Below, piece after piece: positions 46,347 through 59,118 of a DNA stretch of 64,000 nt. Under the pieces are notes generated by a model. That model ran no database searches. It was given only the letters and a program-made list of their open reading frames with translations, and was not told the origin of the DNA. Both the position numbers and the translations under genes were made by a program. The stretch comes from Spinellus fusiger (lineage: Eukaryota; Mucoromycota; Mucoromycetes; Mucorales; Phycomycetaceae), in assembly GCA_025094145.1 (NCBI GenBank), contig JALLLS010000011.1:62001-126000 (forward strand), given 5' to 3'. How positions within the stretch are numbered: position 1 is the stretch's first letter; every line of letters starts with the position of its first letter.

Positions 46347-49300
46347 ATGACTTGTAAACCCACCAAGCGAACAAAACATAAGATGGACTGTGACAATGAA
46401 AGCTTGGTAGAAGAAAAAGACAACATTAGAAAGAAACACAGGATCCAGGCCACTGCTGCTGATGAGACTTATGATACAGTAGACAATTCAGGTGCTTCAG
46501 TACAGGCTATGCAGGAGAGCAACGGTATATCTACTCTTTCTATTTGTGTCTGTTCCTGTTGTGTTCTCCCTGTGCTTATGCTTCTACTATGTTCTTATGA
46601 CCATCTAGCTACTGAAAATACGTGCAATGTATGGAAAAGACCTCCAGCACCTGTATTGGATTCAGAAAAAGATACATTGGGTACGCATAAACATCCAATG
46701 AGCCTATTTCTAACCCATAGACAGTGTTCCAACAAATTGAAGCAGACGATCTTGTTGATCACCAAACACACCATCCAATTATTAGATTCTTTGGTGTGAC
46801 TGAGGTAAGAGAACAGTGCTTGGTAGAATACTTATTTCTTGTAGGCTGGAAACAGTGTGTTATGTCGTATCAATGGCTTTATGCCTTACTTCTATTTTGA
46901 AGCTCCTACTCGTCTCCGAGATGAGATATTACTGGACGATTTGCTGGATAAGCTAAAGGTAGAGACAAAATAGCAGCCTAGAATAGCAGCAGCTGACATT
47001 TGGGTTGCGCTTAGGAAATAGCTGGGAAAACCTCCTCAATCCAGAAGCTAGAACTTGTGGATAAACACAGCATCTTTGGATACCATGGCCCAAAGTCGCG
47101 TCCCTTTGTCAAAGTCACCCTGCTCGATATGAAAGATCTCAACAAAATAAAACCCAAGCTGGAGAGTGGGATTACAGTTGGCGATGGAAGACTCACAGTG
47201 CGAGTGGATACCTTCTATGAGTCCAATCTGGCATATCTACTGCGCTTTATGATTGACTGCAAGGTAAACTCATTGTGAAGATATATATATATATATATAA
47301 GAATCTACAATACTAAAGTGTCTGTGTCTTCTAGGTGACAGGCTGTAACTGGATTGAACTACCTGCTGGAACCTACAAAATGTGCAGTATGGCATCACGT
47401 GCACAAATTGAAGTGGAAACAACGTAAGTGATAAAAGACAGAACAAGGTGATAACTTATTCTGTAGATATGACAAGTTCATTAGTCATGCCCCTGAAGGA
47501 GAATGGTCTAAAATGGCTCCTCTTCGTATTTTGAGTTTTGATATTGAGTGTGCGGGTAGAAAGGGTATCTTCCCAGAACCAGATAAAGACAGTGTCATTC
47601 AGATTGCGAATATAGTAAAAGTACAAGGTAATACGATAGAGAAAAGGAAACTGTATTGGAGATAACTAACCTCTCTATAGGAGAATCGGATCCTTTTATT
47701 CGCAATGTCTTTACACTCAAGGATTGCGCTCACATTGTGGGTGCTCATATAGTGAGTTATGAAGATGAAGCCGATATGTTACTGGCATGGAGCAAGTTCT
47801 TTACAGAGGTAAGTCATAGCCTTAACTCATCTGTGCATTAGTAGCTGATTTTATATTGTAGGTGGATCCCGATGTAGTTATAGGCTATAACACAACCAAC
47901 TTTGATTTCCCCTATCTTCTTGACAGAGCAAAGAGCCTGAACGTGGGGGACTTTCCCTATCTCGGCAGAATTCGTGGTAGGTCTATTCATAACAAACACA
48001 ATTGACTCAACTGTGGTATCTATAGGAAAATTAACAGAAGCCAAAACTACTACCTTTTCATCCAAGGCTTATGGTACTCGTGAAAGCAAGGCAATCAATT
48101 TGGAGGGTCGTCTTCAGCTGGACATGCTACAGGCCCTTCAAAGAGATTACAAATTGCGTTCTTACTCTTTGAACTCTGTCTGTACTGAATTCCTTGGTAA
48201 GATGAGTACACTGTTTGCTTTTATTAACATAGACTCTTATCATTAGAGGAACAAAAGGAGGATGTTCATTACTCTATCATTACTGGACTACAGAACGGAA
48301 CACCAGAGACACGACGTCGCCTAGCCATTTACTGCCTCAAAGATGCACTGCTGCCTATGCGTCTTATGGATAAGCTCATGACACTCTTCAACTATACAGA
48401 AATGGCCAGAGTTACTGGCGTACCTTTTAACTACATCATTCTCCGTGGTCAGCAAATCAAGGTTATTTCACAATTGTACAGACGTGCACTTGAGAAGGGA
48501 TTCTTGATTCCTGTCATTAAAACAGAAGGTACGGATACACTAGTAGTGAAACTCATACAACAAGGAAAAGACATCTGACCCTACTACAGTAACGGAGGAA
48601 CAGTATGAAGGTGCTACTGTCATTGAACCAGAAAGAGGATTTTACAAGGATCCTATTGCCACCCTTGATTTTAGCTCTCTTTATCCCTCCATCATCCAAG
48701 CCCACAACTTGTGCTATACAACTCTTGTGAGTAGAGAGGAATGCAAAGAACAAGGCTTGGTGGTAGATGTAGATTACATTCTTACACCCAACAATGGTAA
48801 GGAGAAATAAAATCCACACACAGGATTTATTGACATGTATTTCTTAGATATGTTTATTACACCCAAACTACGATCTGGTTTACTTCCTGAGATTCTGGCC
48901 GATCTTTTGACTGCTCGTAAGCGAGCCAAAGCTGACTTGAAGAAAGAAACAGATCCCTTCAAACGTGCTGTATTGGACAGTCGACAATTGGCTCTCAAGG
49001 TAAATTGTTAGCCAACAAGGAAGTGACCAGTAGTTAATCTTTAAATGCCCACTGCAGATGAGTGCCAACTCTGTTTATGGATTCACTGGTGCTACTATTG
49101 GAAAGCTACCCTGTGTACAAATCTCATCCAGTGTCACCTCCTATGGTCGTCAAATGATCAATGTTACAAAGGAGGTATGAACTATTAAGTCTTTTTGCGA
49201 TGATGTAGTTTGAGGAAACTGATGAATTCTTGTCTTATATAGTTTATAGAAGATAAATATTGCATTAAGAATGGATATGATCATGATGCTCGAGTTATTT

Positions 49301-50728
49301 ATGGCGATACAGATTCCGTCATGATCAACTTTGGTAGTGATAGTCTTGAAAAAACAATGGAGTTAGGTACGTTTTGTAGATTCTTATGTATATTGCTAAT
49401 GCGTTGATCTATAGGCAGAGATGCTGCAGTGGTAGTTACAAAAGAATTTAAAGATCCTATCAATCTGGAATTCGAGAAAGTGTATTATCCTTACCTACTT
49501 ATTAACAAGAAGCGTTATGCTGGTTTATACTGGACAAACACTGAAAAATATGACAAGCTGGATACAAAGGGCATTGAGGTACGTATATATACATAGATGC
49601 ATAGATGCATCTATAAGAGAAAAGATTGCAGAGTATCTTGCAGTTACTAAAAAGAAATATATAATGTCTTTAGACTGTACGCCGTGATAACTGTCGCTTA
49701 GTATCCAATGTTATTCAAAAGTGTCTTAACAAGCTGCTCATTGAAAAGGATGTTACAGGAGCACAAGAGTAGGTTTTTTCATGTCAAAAGTCAGTCTCAT
49801 AACTATGTTCATGACAGTTTTGTAAAGCATACCATTGCTGATTTGCTGCAAAACCGAATTGATTTGTCACAGCTCGTTATTACCAAAGCATTGAGTAAAA
49901 CAGAATATAAGAGCAAACAGGCACATGTAGAGCTTGCTGCACGTATGAAGAAGCGTGATGCTGGGTCTGCACCTAGTCTTGGAGATCGTGTTGCTTATGT
50001 TATTACAAAGGGAGCCAAAAAAGCAGCAGCCTACGAGCGTTCAGAGGACCCTCTCTATGTACTTGAGAATAACCTTCCTGTGGACACAAACTATTATCTT
50101 GAAAACCAGTTGGCAAATCCCTTGACAAGAATCTTTGAGCCTATCTTGGGTGTTAAACAAACTGAATTGCTATGTAAGCGATAATAATAATGGGTTTCAA
50201 AGAGAGTGTGGGGCGTCTGATATTATTTTACTAGTGAAAGGATCACACACTCGCTCAGTCAGTGTTGCAACACCAACCACTGGATTCATGATGAAGTTTG
50301 TTAAGAAATCTCCGACATGTATTGGTTGCAAGAAGGTTCTGATAAAAGAAGGTAAGTAATAAACACCTTACAACTACTACCTGCTTTGGATAATGTATCT
50401 CATGTAAACTATGCAGAGGTGAAACTAGCCGTATGCAAAGACTGTGAGTCAAAAAAGGGAGAACTCTATATGGATCAGGTAAATAATAATAAAGAATAGA
50501 GAATAATATAGAAAGCTTTACTAAACTCGATATTAGCTGGGTCCTTTAAATGATCTTGAAGTAAAGTACTCGCGGTTATGGACACAATGTCAACGCTGTC
50601 AGGGATCTACCTACAGAGAGGTTATCTGTACGAATAATGATTGCTCTATTTTCTATATGCGCACAAAAACAAAGAAGGATCTAGACAAGGCATCTGCACA
50701 AATTGAACGTTTTTCACATAGCTGGTAG
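46347..50728 (+). CDS. POL3: DNA polymerase delta catalytic subunit (21 exons, 1074 aa)
   Basis: Replicative lagging-strand B-family polymerase with proofreading. Exons: 46347-46524, 46609-46680, 46725-46804, 46845-46958, 47015-47263, 47335-47423, 47467-47627, 47681-47808, 47862-47976, 48026-48196, 48247-48528, 48590-48796, 48848-48999, 49058-49174, 49243-49366, 49415-49578, 49674-49768, 49818-50173, 50235-50351, 50417-50478, 50537-50728; the sum is 3225 nt in frame. The exonuclease has LSFDIECAG (Exo I) and [13 protein letters not shown] (Exo II). Polymerase motifs: [19 protein letters not shown] (A), [12 protein letters not shown] (B, with its Lys ending the previous exon), IYGDTDSVM (C), and KKRYAGLYW. 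Two C-terminal Cys clusters follow: CIGCKKVL with VCKDC (CysA, zinc) and CQRCQG with CTNNDC (CysB, Fe-S, binds the B subunit). The N-terminus is basic with TKRTKHK, a likely nuclear signal. The length is near yeast Pol3. Confidence 0.96.
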
Positions 50729-51106
50729 TTTTTATATGATCTTTTTTATCTTGATAAATAATGTATTTTAAAATGAATAAATAAAAGAAGTGTAGTTTTC
50801 ATCGCAAAGCCTCTTACTGGTTAGCATCGCTTATTTCGAATAATAATAATAATTATTATTATTATTTACTTGTCTTTTCTATACTGCTATCGTCTCTTGG
50901 ATAGTCATAAGGTGCAATGTGAAAATAGTAACAAACATCCCCCAAAAAAAGAAGAAAAAAGAAAGAAAAAAGAAAGAAAAAAGAAAAAAAAAGGATACTT
51001 TGGTATACTCCTACTAGACATTATAATGTCTTTTGCATTACAGAATCCAATAAGACACACTTCATTATTCTCTAGATAGTTTACCTGTATCATGGGTTTC
51101 TGTCAG
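50729..51106. other. POL3 3' flank, simple repeats
   Basis: Contains an AATAAT/ATTATT palindromic run (about 50838-50866) and an A-rich GAAAAAAG run (about 50942-50992). No gene. Confidence 0.55.
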
Positions 51107-51850
51107 TTAGTCAACCGAGGCTCCAATGATAATTAGGGAAGAGAAGGATGGGGATGAACCAGAAGGCTTGAACCTTTTACTGGTTCTAATTGTATCATTT
51201 TTGTTGTGCTTTCTTTTGTTATATCTACAAAAGTGCTCTGGGCGGGTACCATTTTCCCTTTGAGACATTAGAATATGTCCAAAGGTCAATGTAGCATCTA
51301 TATCACGATTCCAAAGCCTCAATGTCTTGTCTTTCATACAATTTTGGCTTGAACACCTATTTGAAGGGAGAAAAATAAGTATTTGTCTTTTGTTTCTGTT
51401 TGATGTAGCTTAAGCTAGCTCTTCAATAGATTCAATGTTGTCTCTATCAATAGGTGCTTTGCGACTACCACACGAGGAACGTTTCGATATAAAGTTTTGC
51501 TTGACTACCGACACTGACACACTATTGGTTTCTATTGTACTTTGACATCTCATTGACTCATCTATACCTTGATTTTTGAACACCTTTGATGTTAAATTGA
51601 CGACATGACCCCAAAGATCAAACTTTTCGCCCGTGTAGCTCTTGTTTTTTAAGGTGTGGTAGCTGAGTATCTTGGTGTCTATCGTAATGAGAAAAGGAAA
51701 GAAGTTTTTACAAAGTGAGAAACAACTAAAAGATTTGTTTCCATTTTCTTTGTATAGTTGGACCGGCTTAGCAAATATGTCTATGTGCTTGGTTGGATTG
51801 GCTTTAACATCATAATAGATAGAGTCACATACATACATACATACATACAT
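51107..51850 (-). pseudogene. Fanzor (eukaryotic TnpB-like RNA-guided nuclease) remnant, internally deleted
   Basis: Two minus-strand blocks resemble the two ends of Fanzor proteins. The N-terminal block (51850-51410) has FSLCKNFFPFLITIDT, a segment like the 'FPLxxxxxPxxIxIDT' entry of the family, a KVFKNQG piece, then STIETNSVSVSVVKQNF, where intact members usually read TDG. It ends in IESIEELA just where the RuvC-I aspartate region should begin. After a frame change and about 40 nt, the C-terminal block (about 51370-51107) reads CSSQNC, LWNRDIDATLTFGHILM and NGTRPEHFCR, corresponding to the second zinc-ribbon pair and the NRDxNA RuvC-III block. Everything between, including RuvC-I, RuvC-II and the first CxxC, is missing. 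The start merges into a CATA microsatellite. TnpB relatives use a guide RNA to cut DNA; this copy cannot. Family assignment is from recalled motif patterns, not a search. Confidence 0.7.
51831..51850. repeat. CATA tetranucleotide run
   Basis: Five CATA units at the 5' border of the Fanzor remnant, giving a spurious Met-Tyr-Val-Cys start when translated. Confidence 0.9.
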
Positions 51851-51899
51851 ATATTTATATATTTATATATAGCAAATCTATAACTGAGAAGATAGTAGG

Positions 51900-52085
51900 C
51901 TAGCAGGTCTTGTACTTAACTAATGGCCTTTTTGTTCAATAAATCTATGGGTGCATTGGGAACAGCGTTTGTCGAGATATCGAGTTTGATTTGTGTGCAT
52001 ATATCCAACACATTTAATGTGATCATATTTACAATGATTATATTTACAACAGTTTGTATATCTATTTTGAAGACGGTTCACTAAA
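51900..52085 (-). pseudogene. Cys-rich peptide remnant upstream of the Fanzor block
   Basis: The minus strand reads YTNCCKYNHCKYDHIKC, then RYLDKRCSQCTHRFIEQ and a stop. Six or more Cys and several His are spaced as in zinc-binding peptides. It lies on the same strand and just upstream of the Fanzor remnant, from which it is separated by stops and the CATA run, so it may be its N-terminal or an accessory piece. No family recognised. Confidence 0.35.
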
Positions 52086-52142
52086 AAAAGGTTATTGGGT
52101 ATATAATTAGGATGAACCTACTTGTTCAAGAAAGTGTGAATA

Positions 52143-52905
52143 CAGCCACACTCAATTGAATTGAATACCTTTGAATATAAATATCAGGACAAAACTGATA
52201 GGACATTTCCAACATTAAATGAAACACTTCACATTTGATCTATAAGCATTAAACTTAAGCTCAACAAAGCTTAGTATCTTTAATTATAGAAAATAGAATA
52301 ATAATACAGTTAATATTTTGTATAGCCTTTTTTGGCATCAATGACATCCTGGCATGTGTCCGTCATAGTCAGAACTAATTATTGGTTTACAGTGCGATCA
52401 ACAACGACTAATGGGCCAAATACATTAGCCTAACAACAGCTCCAAAACAACACACTATCGCCACAAGACTACATTATTGTGACAATAGGATTATAACTAT
52501 AACGTTCTCTGACTATTTTAATGACACAAGCATCTACATTGTTTCCTTTCATAATGTATGTTGACTCATCAGACTAAATGATACCTCTCTACTGGTCGTT
52601 TGTTCAGTTGACATGTTTTTTAGCCCAACAAAGCTGTTTCTCTTTATGTTTTGCAGTCAAGGCCAGAGTGTGATTTACATAGAAAGATCCATACCCTAAC
52701 TGATTGCAGTAGCTGATAAGGGTGTTTCTACATACATCCACCTCAAACTTCAATATTTATAATTTCAGTTGATGCTATAGGGCAAATAGACCCTTTCTAA
52801 TGACCCTTTTCAGGTGTCTAAGGGTCCCTCTCATTCACTTTTTTGTGTTTTCATGACTCTCCAAATGTAATAGTGATCCATACTCTTTGATGTTTCTAAT
52901 ATAAA
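52143..52905 (-). mobile_element. Tc1/mariner copy, sister of the 4216 element, 5' end lost
   Basis: It starts with CAGCCACACTCAATTGAATT after TA (52141-52142), almost identical to the terminus at 4216. Similarity continues through the body (for example the block around 52630-52740 against 4450-4560) and ends near 52905. Unlike the 4216 copy it retains 52380-52610, whose minus strand reads FSDESTYIMKGNNVDACVIK and PIVTIM, the first catalytic block of a Tc1 transposase. Multiple stops are present. The opposite terminal repeat is not found. Confidence 0.8.
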
Positions 52906-53127
52906 AAAAGTAATAGAGTAGTGAAATCTTGGTCTTATGTAAATGGTTTTTATTATTTGATATTATCTTTTTAGTCCATTCATTAAGTTTAAGATAGAGG
53001 AAGAAGACTATATTATCATCTCCCAATTAATGGTAACTAAAGGAATTTCTCAATAAATATTTTATTAAGTCAAATGCACGACTATAAACTAAGTACATGT
53101 GTGTGTGTGCATTGCTAATTCTGATAC

Positions 53128-54665
53128 TTAGTCTCGATCTCTGTGATTATCATGGAGCTATTTAGACATAAATAAAATAAAAACATGTTAGATTAGGTAA
53201 TCCCAAGAATTATTGATTTAATTTACCTCGAACATAGCAGAGGCAAATTCTGTTATAGGCTTATCAATCCATCGTGAAGTCTTTAGAGTGTTTTCAAACC
53301 ACCCCAAATGCCCACCATACTGTGTCGTAGCCAATATGACATAGGGATTAAGCTTAACTTCGTCATAGGGTATACTTTCAGGCAAGGAGATAGGGTCATC
53401 AAGCGCATTGATACATAATAATGGAATGCGAACTTTTTCGATAGACTGAAAACAACTAGCACTCCTATAATAGTTTGATACAGTCGTGTAACCTCGCATT
53501 TTACGAGTCAACTCCTGGTCATACTCTCGAATGAAGTTGGCACTCTTCACTTTGTCGTGATCGATATCTCTTCTTCTCTTTATTCCTTTGGATTGCCTGA
53601 AAGGTTAATTTCGAATTTAGAGAGGGTAGTGCTTACTTTTCATATATGGACTTTAAATTCTTTACAATCACAGCAGAATATACTTTACTTGACACTGTGT
53701 TTTCTTCTGATCTCAAAATTGTGCTGTGGCCAGTTGATAAATATTTATATAAAAAATGATTTAAAGCTTACATAAGTAGATCGAAAGGATTGGCTATGGA
53801 GATGGCAGCCTTAAGAGGAGTGTTCTCTTCTTCCTCACCTAAATACTAACAAAATGAGAAAGACTAACAAAGACCACGTACTTACTTTAACTAGGATATT
53901 TGAACCAGCCGAAAATCCTATACCTATCAAAGGTGTTCCTGGTGCCAATTTCTCTTCAATGTACTGAATGACCTCTTTTAAGTCATCTGTATCTGCACAA
54001 CTAGTAATTCTTGGTGTAGTAATTTCTACATCACCACATCCCCGTGAATTTAAGATTACACATCTGTAGTTGTAGGGCTCTTGATTTAACTAACATTAAC
54101 ATTAACACTAATATATTTATACATAGATATTTGCTTAGGATGAATAGATTATATTACCTTTGACACAACATCAATGATGTAAGATTCTTTGCTGTTTCCT
54201 GTCAGTCCATGTAAAAATATAATTGTTGGTGTATCATCATTTTCATGAGAAGTGGAGGGTGAACACCAGTCCAGTGCAATTTTTCCACCATCTGACAAAA
54301 TTATAAGCTCTCTAAATAATGTGAGTTTTTGTTTTGTTTTTGTTTAAATATAAACCTTACCTTTCGTATTGAACTTTGGAGATACATTCAGAAGCAAAAA
54401 GAGTGGAAAACCCTGTCTGTAAATGGCCATTAAATAGATAGGGTGTTGGATAAAAGACAGCTTTTGGTCCAATGAGTGATGGGCATTTCTTTCTAAGAAG
54501 GTCGACAAATCGAATTTTTCGAGCCTTCGAGCTTTTCAAAAGAATTTCTATTGGAGATGGATCGTAGTGTATCCTTACTCCACATACAAGTGAGAAAAGA
54601 TAAATGAAAACAGTAAGGATAATGAGTATCAGAATTAGGAAATAAATTAAATAAATCGACTCCAT
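53128..54665 (-). CDS. Alpha/beta hydrolase, ABHD1/3 (YMR210w/EHT1-EEB1) family (6 exons, 378 aa)
   Basis: A membrane-anchored esterase/lipase family member. Exons: 54665-54361, 54311-54158, 54089-53886, 53845-53772, 53596-53227, 53157-53128. If the last intron is not spliced, translation stops at 53218 with FEVN and 371 residues. Residues about 3-28 are one hydrophobic anchor (YLIYFLILILIILTVFIYLF). The family lead-in CPSLIGPKAVFYPTPYLFNG and HLQTGFSTLFAS is present. The oxyanion segment is IIFLHGLTGNSKESYI. The nucleophile is Ser in GIGFSAGSNILVKYLG. The acid is Asp in LCINALDDPISLP and the base His in GGHLGWFE, completing the triad. The family includes acyltransferases and esterases of medium-chain ester and phospholipid metabolism; substrate is not deducible. 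Confidence 0.9.
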
Positions 54666-55559
54666 TAAATACCAGCATGTTTGTTTCTCGATATTTATCT
54701 TTCTTTTATATTAATTTTGGTCCTAGATAATTTTGCCTGACATAATTATGAATATAATAAGGTGGTTGTGACATCGGCGCAATATTAGAAATATTAATGG
54801 ACTTGAGAAAATAATCATAAAACAGTTATACAACTGTAGGCTACCTTTTGGTCTTTTTCAGGATTAGACACGGATTACTGAGCTAAACTATAGATAGTAT
54901 TGCTGATTAATCTAATGCCTTTATCCCTAATATTATTATTTAAAGTAGACTAGACTTCATTTAGAAAATAGATAGCATACTTATGTATTAATCAATGTTC
55001 CTTGGAGATTTCTTCAATTTCTCCTGTTGATTATTTCAGTAGCTATGGCTCCAAAAGATGGACTTGATCAATAGCCTCTTTAAGGTGTGCATAATAATTC
55101 CTGCTCATTCCTAATCATGTAATATTCTCTCAGTCCATGGTTCTATTTAAAATTGATGTTCAGGAAGACTATTCAGAGAGAGATCTGCTACCATATATTA
55201 AGTAGGCAGTATATTATATAAGCTTCACCAACAATCCATTTTTGCATAAAGTTAACTATATTTAGATGAGGATTACACAGATAGTTGAGCGCACAGTGAT
55301 TGTCTGATCTTTAAGTACCACTCTTAATTCTTATCAGCTGGGTAAAAGCCTATTTTTTTTATATAGAGCTAATGTTACTCTTACACAAGTTTATTTGTTT
55401 AGAATGACAGTGCAAATAATACGTTTAGCCTTTGTTCTTAGAACAAAAAAATTAGATGATCATATCTATTAAAGTGATAGAAAGAAATATTGAGACCTTT
55501 AAAACACTGAAATTATTTATTTATTAGATATAAGCATTAACTCTTCTGTAACTACATAA
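54666..55559. other. Gene-poor AT-rich region
   Basis: No coding sequence, RNA gene or repeat recognised. Confidence 0.5.
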
Positions 55560-55810
55560 GAATAGTGTTTAAAATCCAAAAAATAAATAAAGTCGTTTTT
55601 TTTGTAGGTTACTTAGCAACAGCTCTCAGTCTTTGGCATCTATCACTGCCTGGCGTTTCCACTCTATGCTAGTAATTAAGTTGTCTGTCACTTCTTTCGA
55701 TACTTTATTCTATTATAGTATTGGGATTATCTCTAATTTTTGTTTAGTAGAATATATCCTTCTGACCTTTCTAATGACCTTTTAAGATAAGCCTATAAAG
55801 GCTTGATTGA
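55560..55810 (-). mobile_element. Tc1/mariner transposase C-terminal remnant
   Basis: The minus strand reads VTDNLITSIEWKRQAVIDAK followed by a stop, matching the usual Tc1 tail (SMPRRCQAVIDAKG type). No terminal repeats are visible; only the tail and 3' flank survive. Confidence 0.6.
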
Positions 55811-56200
55811 ATCGAAATCGAAATCGAGACATTGTAATGACTAGCAAATTGTAACCACTATACTATTTTCTACCTTCTAATCTCAAGTTGCTTTACTCGT
55901 AAGGGTCTTGCATTGTCTTCCTGTAGGCAGTAGCTGCCTACAGGGTCTTGGAGATATATATACTTAAGTTCAGGGTGGTGTTCATCTTTAGCACCTGATA
56001 CAGAATAGCTGAACGAGTTTCAATTCTAGTATATTTTCTATACATATCAGGAGCTCTAGACAGTAAGTCTACGGTATTAAATAAACAAATATTATAAAAA
56101 TAAACAAATATAGTATATGTTATTTCTTGGTACAATGAGAGCGCGGAATTTAATAAGCCCCAGTTCTTTCTTTCTATCACTCTACTATAGCATACCAATA
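55811..56200. other. AT-rich spacer with an unassigned open frame
   Basis: A minus-strand 86-codon open frame (55938-56198) has no recognisable domain and I do not support it as a gene. Its upstream end runs into the MITE border. Confidence 0.4.
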
Positions 56201-56301
56201 CACTATTTCCGAAAGGTAATGTCGTATTTGATTGTCACATCTACGCATAGACTGTATTATAATTTTTTTATGAAACGCGACACTAATATTCGGAAATAGT
56301 A
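56201..56301. mobile_element. 101-bp MITE with Tc1/mariner-type ends
   Basis: Left terminus CACTATTTCCGAAAGGTAAT and right terminus, read on the other strand, TACTATTTCCGAATATTAGT. The inverted similarity continues inward with GTCG and TTT blocks. TA duplications are at 56199-56200 and 56302-56303. It has no coding capacity. The ends resemble those of the 777-bp element at 21048 (CACTATTTTCGGAAAG). Confidence 0.85.
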
Positions 56302-59118
56302 TATATTTATCATCGATCAAGTCGTAACTAATGTATGTTAATGGTAACATCTAGGTGATTAAACAAATACCTTTTATGACTATAAAATGAATTGTAGGTA
56401 GTATTTACAGCCTTCATTTGCTTCTATCATCTCTATTGAAATAACATGCTACTTTAGTTTACTCGAATGTTTTTAGTTAATTTACATCCTAAACTCTATT
56501 ATTATATAATTGAAAAGGGAGAAGATAAACAAAGTAAAGGTGATTATCATTATGCTGAATCTTTTCTTAATCCTAGCTATAAGCTCAATTTGTGACTGAT
56601 GAAAGTTAAGCTGATGGCTTCTTACGCTTTATTACAATTATTGTGTCGGCCTAGTCAATAAAGAATACAAAAAAAAAGCTTTATTACAATTAAACATCTA
56701 TTCTTCCCATAAATACAAAGATATAAGCAACATTAGTAATAAGACTTATTAATATGAATACATGTATGATAATCTCGTTGTAAATGTGTCTATTATTATT
56801 TTTGTAATATTCAATGAATATGAATGCATTCTTATGTGTAAATAGTAATATAAAAAATAAAAAATAAAAGTTACAAACACAACCTATGAAAAGATATGAC
56901 TGACAAGAGAGTTCACCTATGGAAAATCATACTAAGGATTAAGGCTGAGGTTGTATTTATAATACCAAATGGGGTTGATCGCTAAATCATCTTTTATATT
57001 CACTATTGTATTTTTTTTTGTGATGAAGGCTGAGAAACCGTTGAAAATAAAAGTGCAAAGACATTTGGTCTCGGTCTAACTAGGTCTAGAATATTCTTCT
57101 TTATTTAACCCAAGGAAAGTTGTTTTAACCGACCATTAAAAAAAAAGCTCAAGTCCATCATAATCAACTTCCGGAAGGGAATAAGTGTAATAATTTGTTT
57201 CAGTTTGTTCAAAAAACACTTTAGGACTGAGAAGTTATTATTATGAGTATTAAAATATAACAATGCTGATGATTCAAGGCTTATGAGTTCATCAGTATTG
57301 TGTCTATTTATAATTGTCTTGGTAGCTGCTAAAGAATTGGTTATCAGACTTATTCTCTTCAAAGAGAATACAAGAGTATAGGTAGGTTAGAGTCAATAAA
57401 TACAAAAGCTAGGTTTTTGTTTCTATGAATACTCACTTGGTGTATACTATTTAAATATAGCCATCAAAAACAAGGTAAAATTCAATAAGCGTCTGTCTTA
57501 CTCTTTTCTCTCTCAAATCTTAGGCATTTGTTCGTTATTTCCATACTCTAATTTTCTCAGGTCATTGCTCTTTAAGTATTTTAGGTATATACTTTAGAAT
57601 CTCATTCAATAAAAAGAAATATTTTTTTATAATCAGCCAAGTAGCAGTCTTGTTATCAATAAGCCTAGTAAAGAGATATATATTTTTTCCTGCAACTTAG
57701 TAAAGTGATCATAAACAGATACTTCAGTTTTTTCAGTTGTAACCCTAAGGCTTTCATAGTTTGTATTCCCATGATCATCTATTAACGAGCCTATTAGCAA
57801 TACAATCAAACTTATAAGGTTTGGCCTACTTTATTGCAGGTAGAACAAGCATGAATATAGTGTCAGTGCTGAGTGTTTGAAACAAGACGGGTTTCTACTG
57901 ATATGCAGTACTATTAGAGTCTCTCTGGTATCATATGATTTCTTTATCTAAAGGAACTCTTAACCGAAAACAAAGTCTGTCACATCATTTAATTGAGCAC
58001 AACGTACCGTTAGACATAAAACAAAAAGTCAACAGACTATATCAAATCAATAGGAAAAGTAAAGAAACTCCTACGTACAAGAGTGGGATACAGCTCCCTT
58101 TCCTTAACAAGGTCATCCTCGACATGACGAGTATGAACGTGACTCTTAGATGATCATATTCACTATTCTTTCATCAATATATGTCATAATTATGTAGTCT
58201 AGTATATAAAGATAATAAAGCTTTGTTGAAGACGACATTCCAACCTAATGAGCAGCCCACCATCAACAAGCTCTATAAGACAGGTGCACAGACTTATGTG
58301 TTGAGCATTTTTAGTTGCTTTGTATCCATAGTAGATGTTATAGTGGGAATTTATTAGTTGGATATGTCGCAGAATGTTTTAGGGAATGTCGGGGACTATT
58401 CATCTAGACCAGGAAGAGGTCCTGGTTTACTATAGAGACATCTTGGATTTACGATGTGGTTAGATAACTGAGTCTAAAAAATAGAGTATGAAATAAAGAA
58501 AAATAAAAAAATAGAACTGTTTGTGCTTAGATGCTATTCGCACATTGGGCCTAATAGTTACCCTATGATAGTTTTGTATTAAATATAGAGTTAAGCTATA
58601 GTGGCATGAACATAGTGGCATGGAAGAAGGCAGAGACATATTTTTAAACTAACAATGTACAGTAATTTATAAACAAATGCACATTGAAGTGCATATGTCT
58701 TTGTAACTAGACTGATCAATTTGTCCAGATAATATCATTGAAATAATCATGAGAGAAATAAATGTTCAGTTAGACTCGATATAAACATTGAATAATTGTT
58801 TTAAAAAGTGTCATACCACAGATTGTTATACTTGGGGGACTGTAAGTGGTGGAGGGTTACAAAATATATCTAGACTCAAACCTATGGAGATTGAATTAGG
58901 AAAACCAATGTTTACAAACGTACAACATGAAGAAGAGTACACTGTTATGAAAAGAGAAAAATAGCAAAGTGTTGAGGTGAGATAAGTATATTGCTATAGT
59001 TAGAAGAGTACATTGCTATAGAAAGAAAAAGAAAAAGAAATGGATTATTCTTAAAAGAAAATAGTGTATCATTAATAATAATAATAAAAGTGGTGCCTTG
59101 TACTATTGCCATTCTTAG

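Noticed and set aside
57105..57362. Second Fanzor fragment
   Set aside because: FRKLIMMDLSFFFNGRLKQL weakly recalls a helical part of Fanzor proteins, but no diagnostic residue is present; similarity is too faint to claim.
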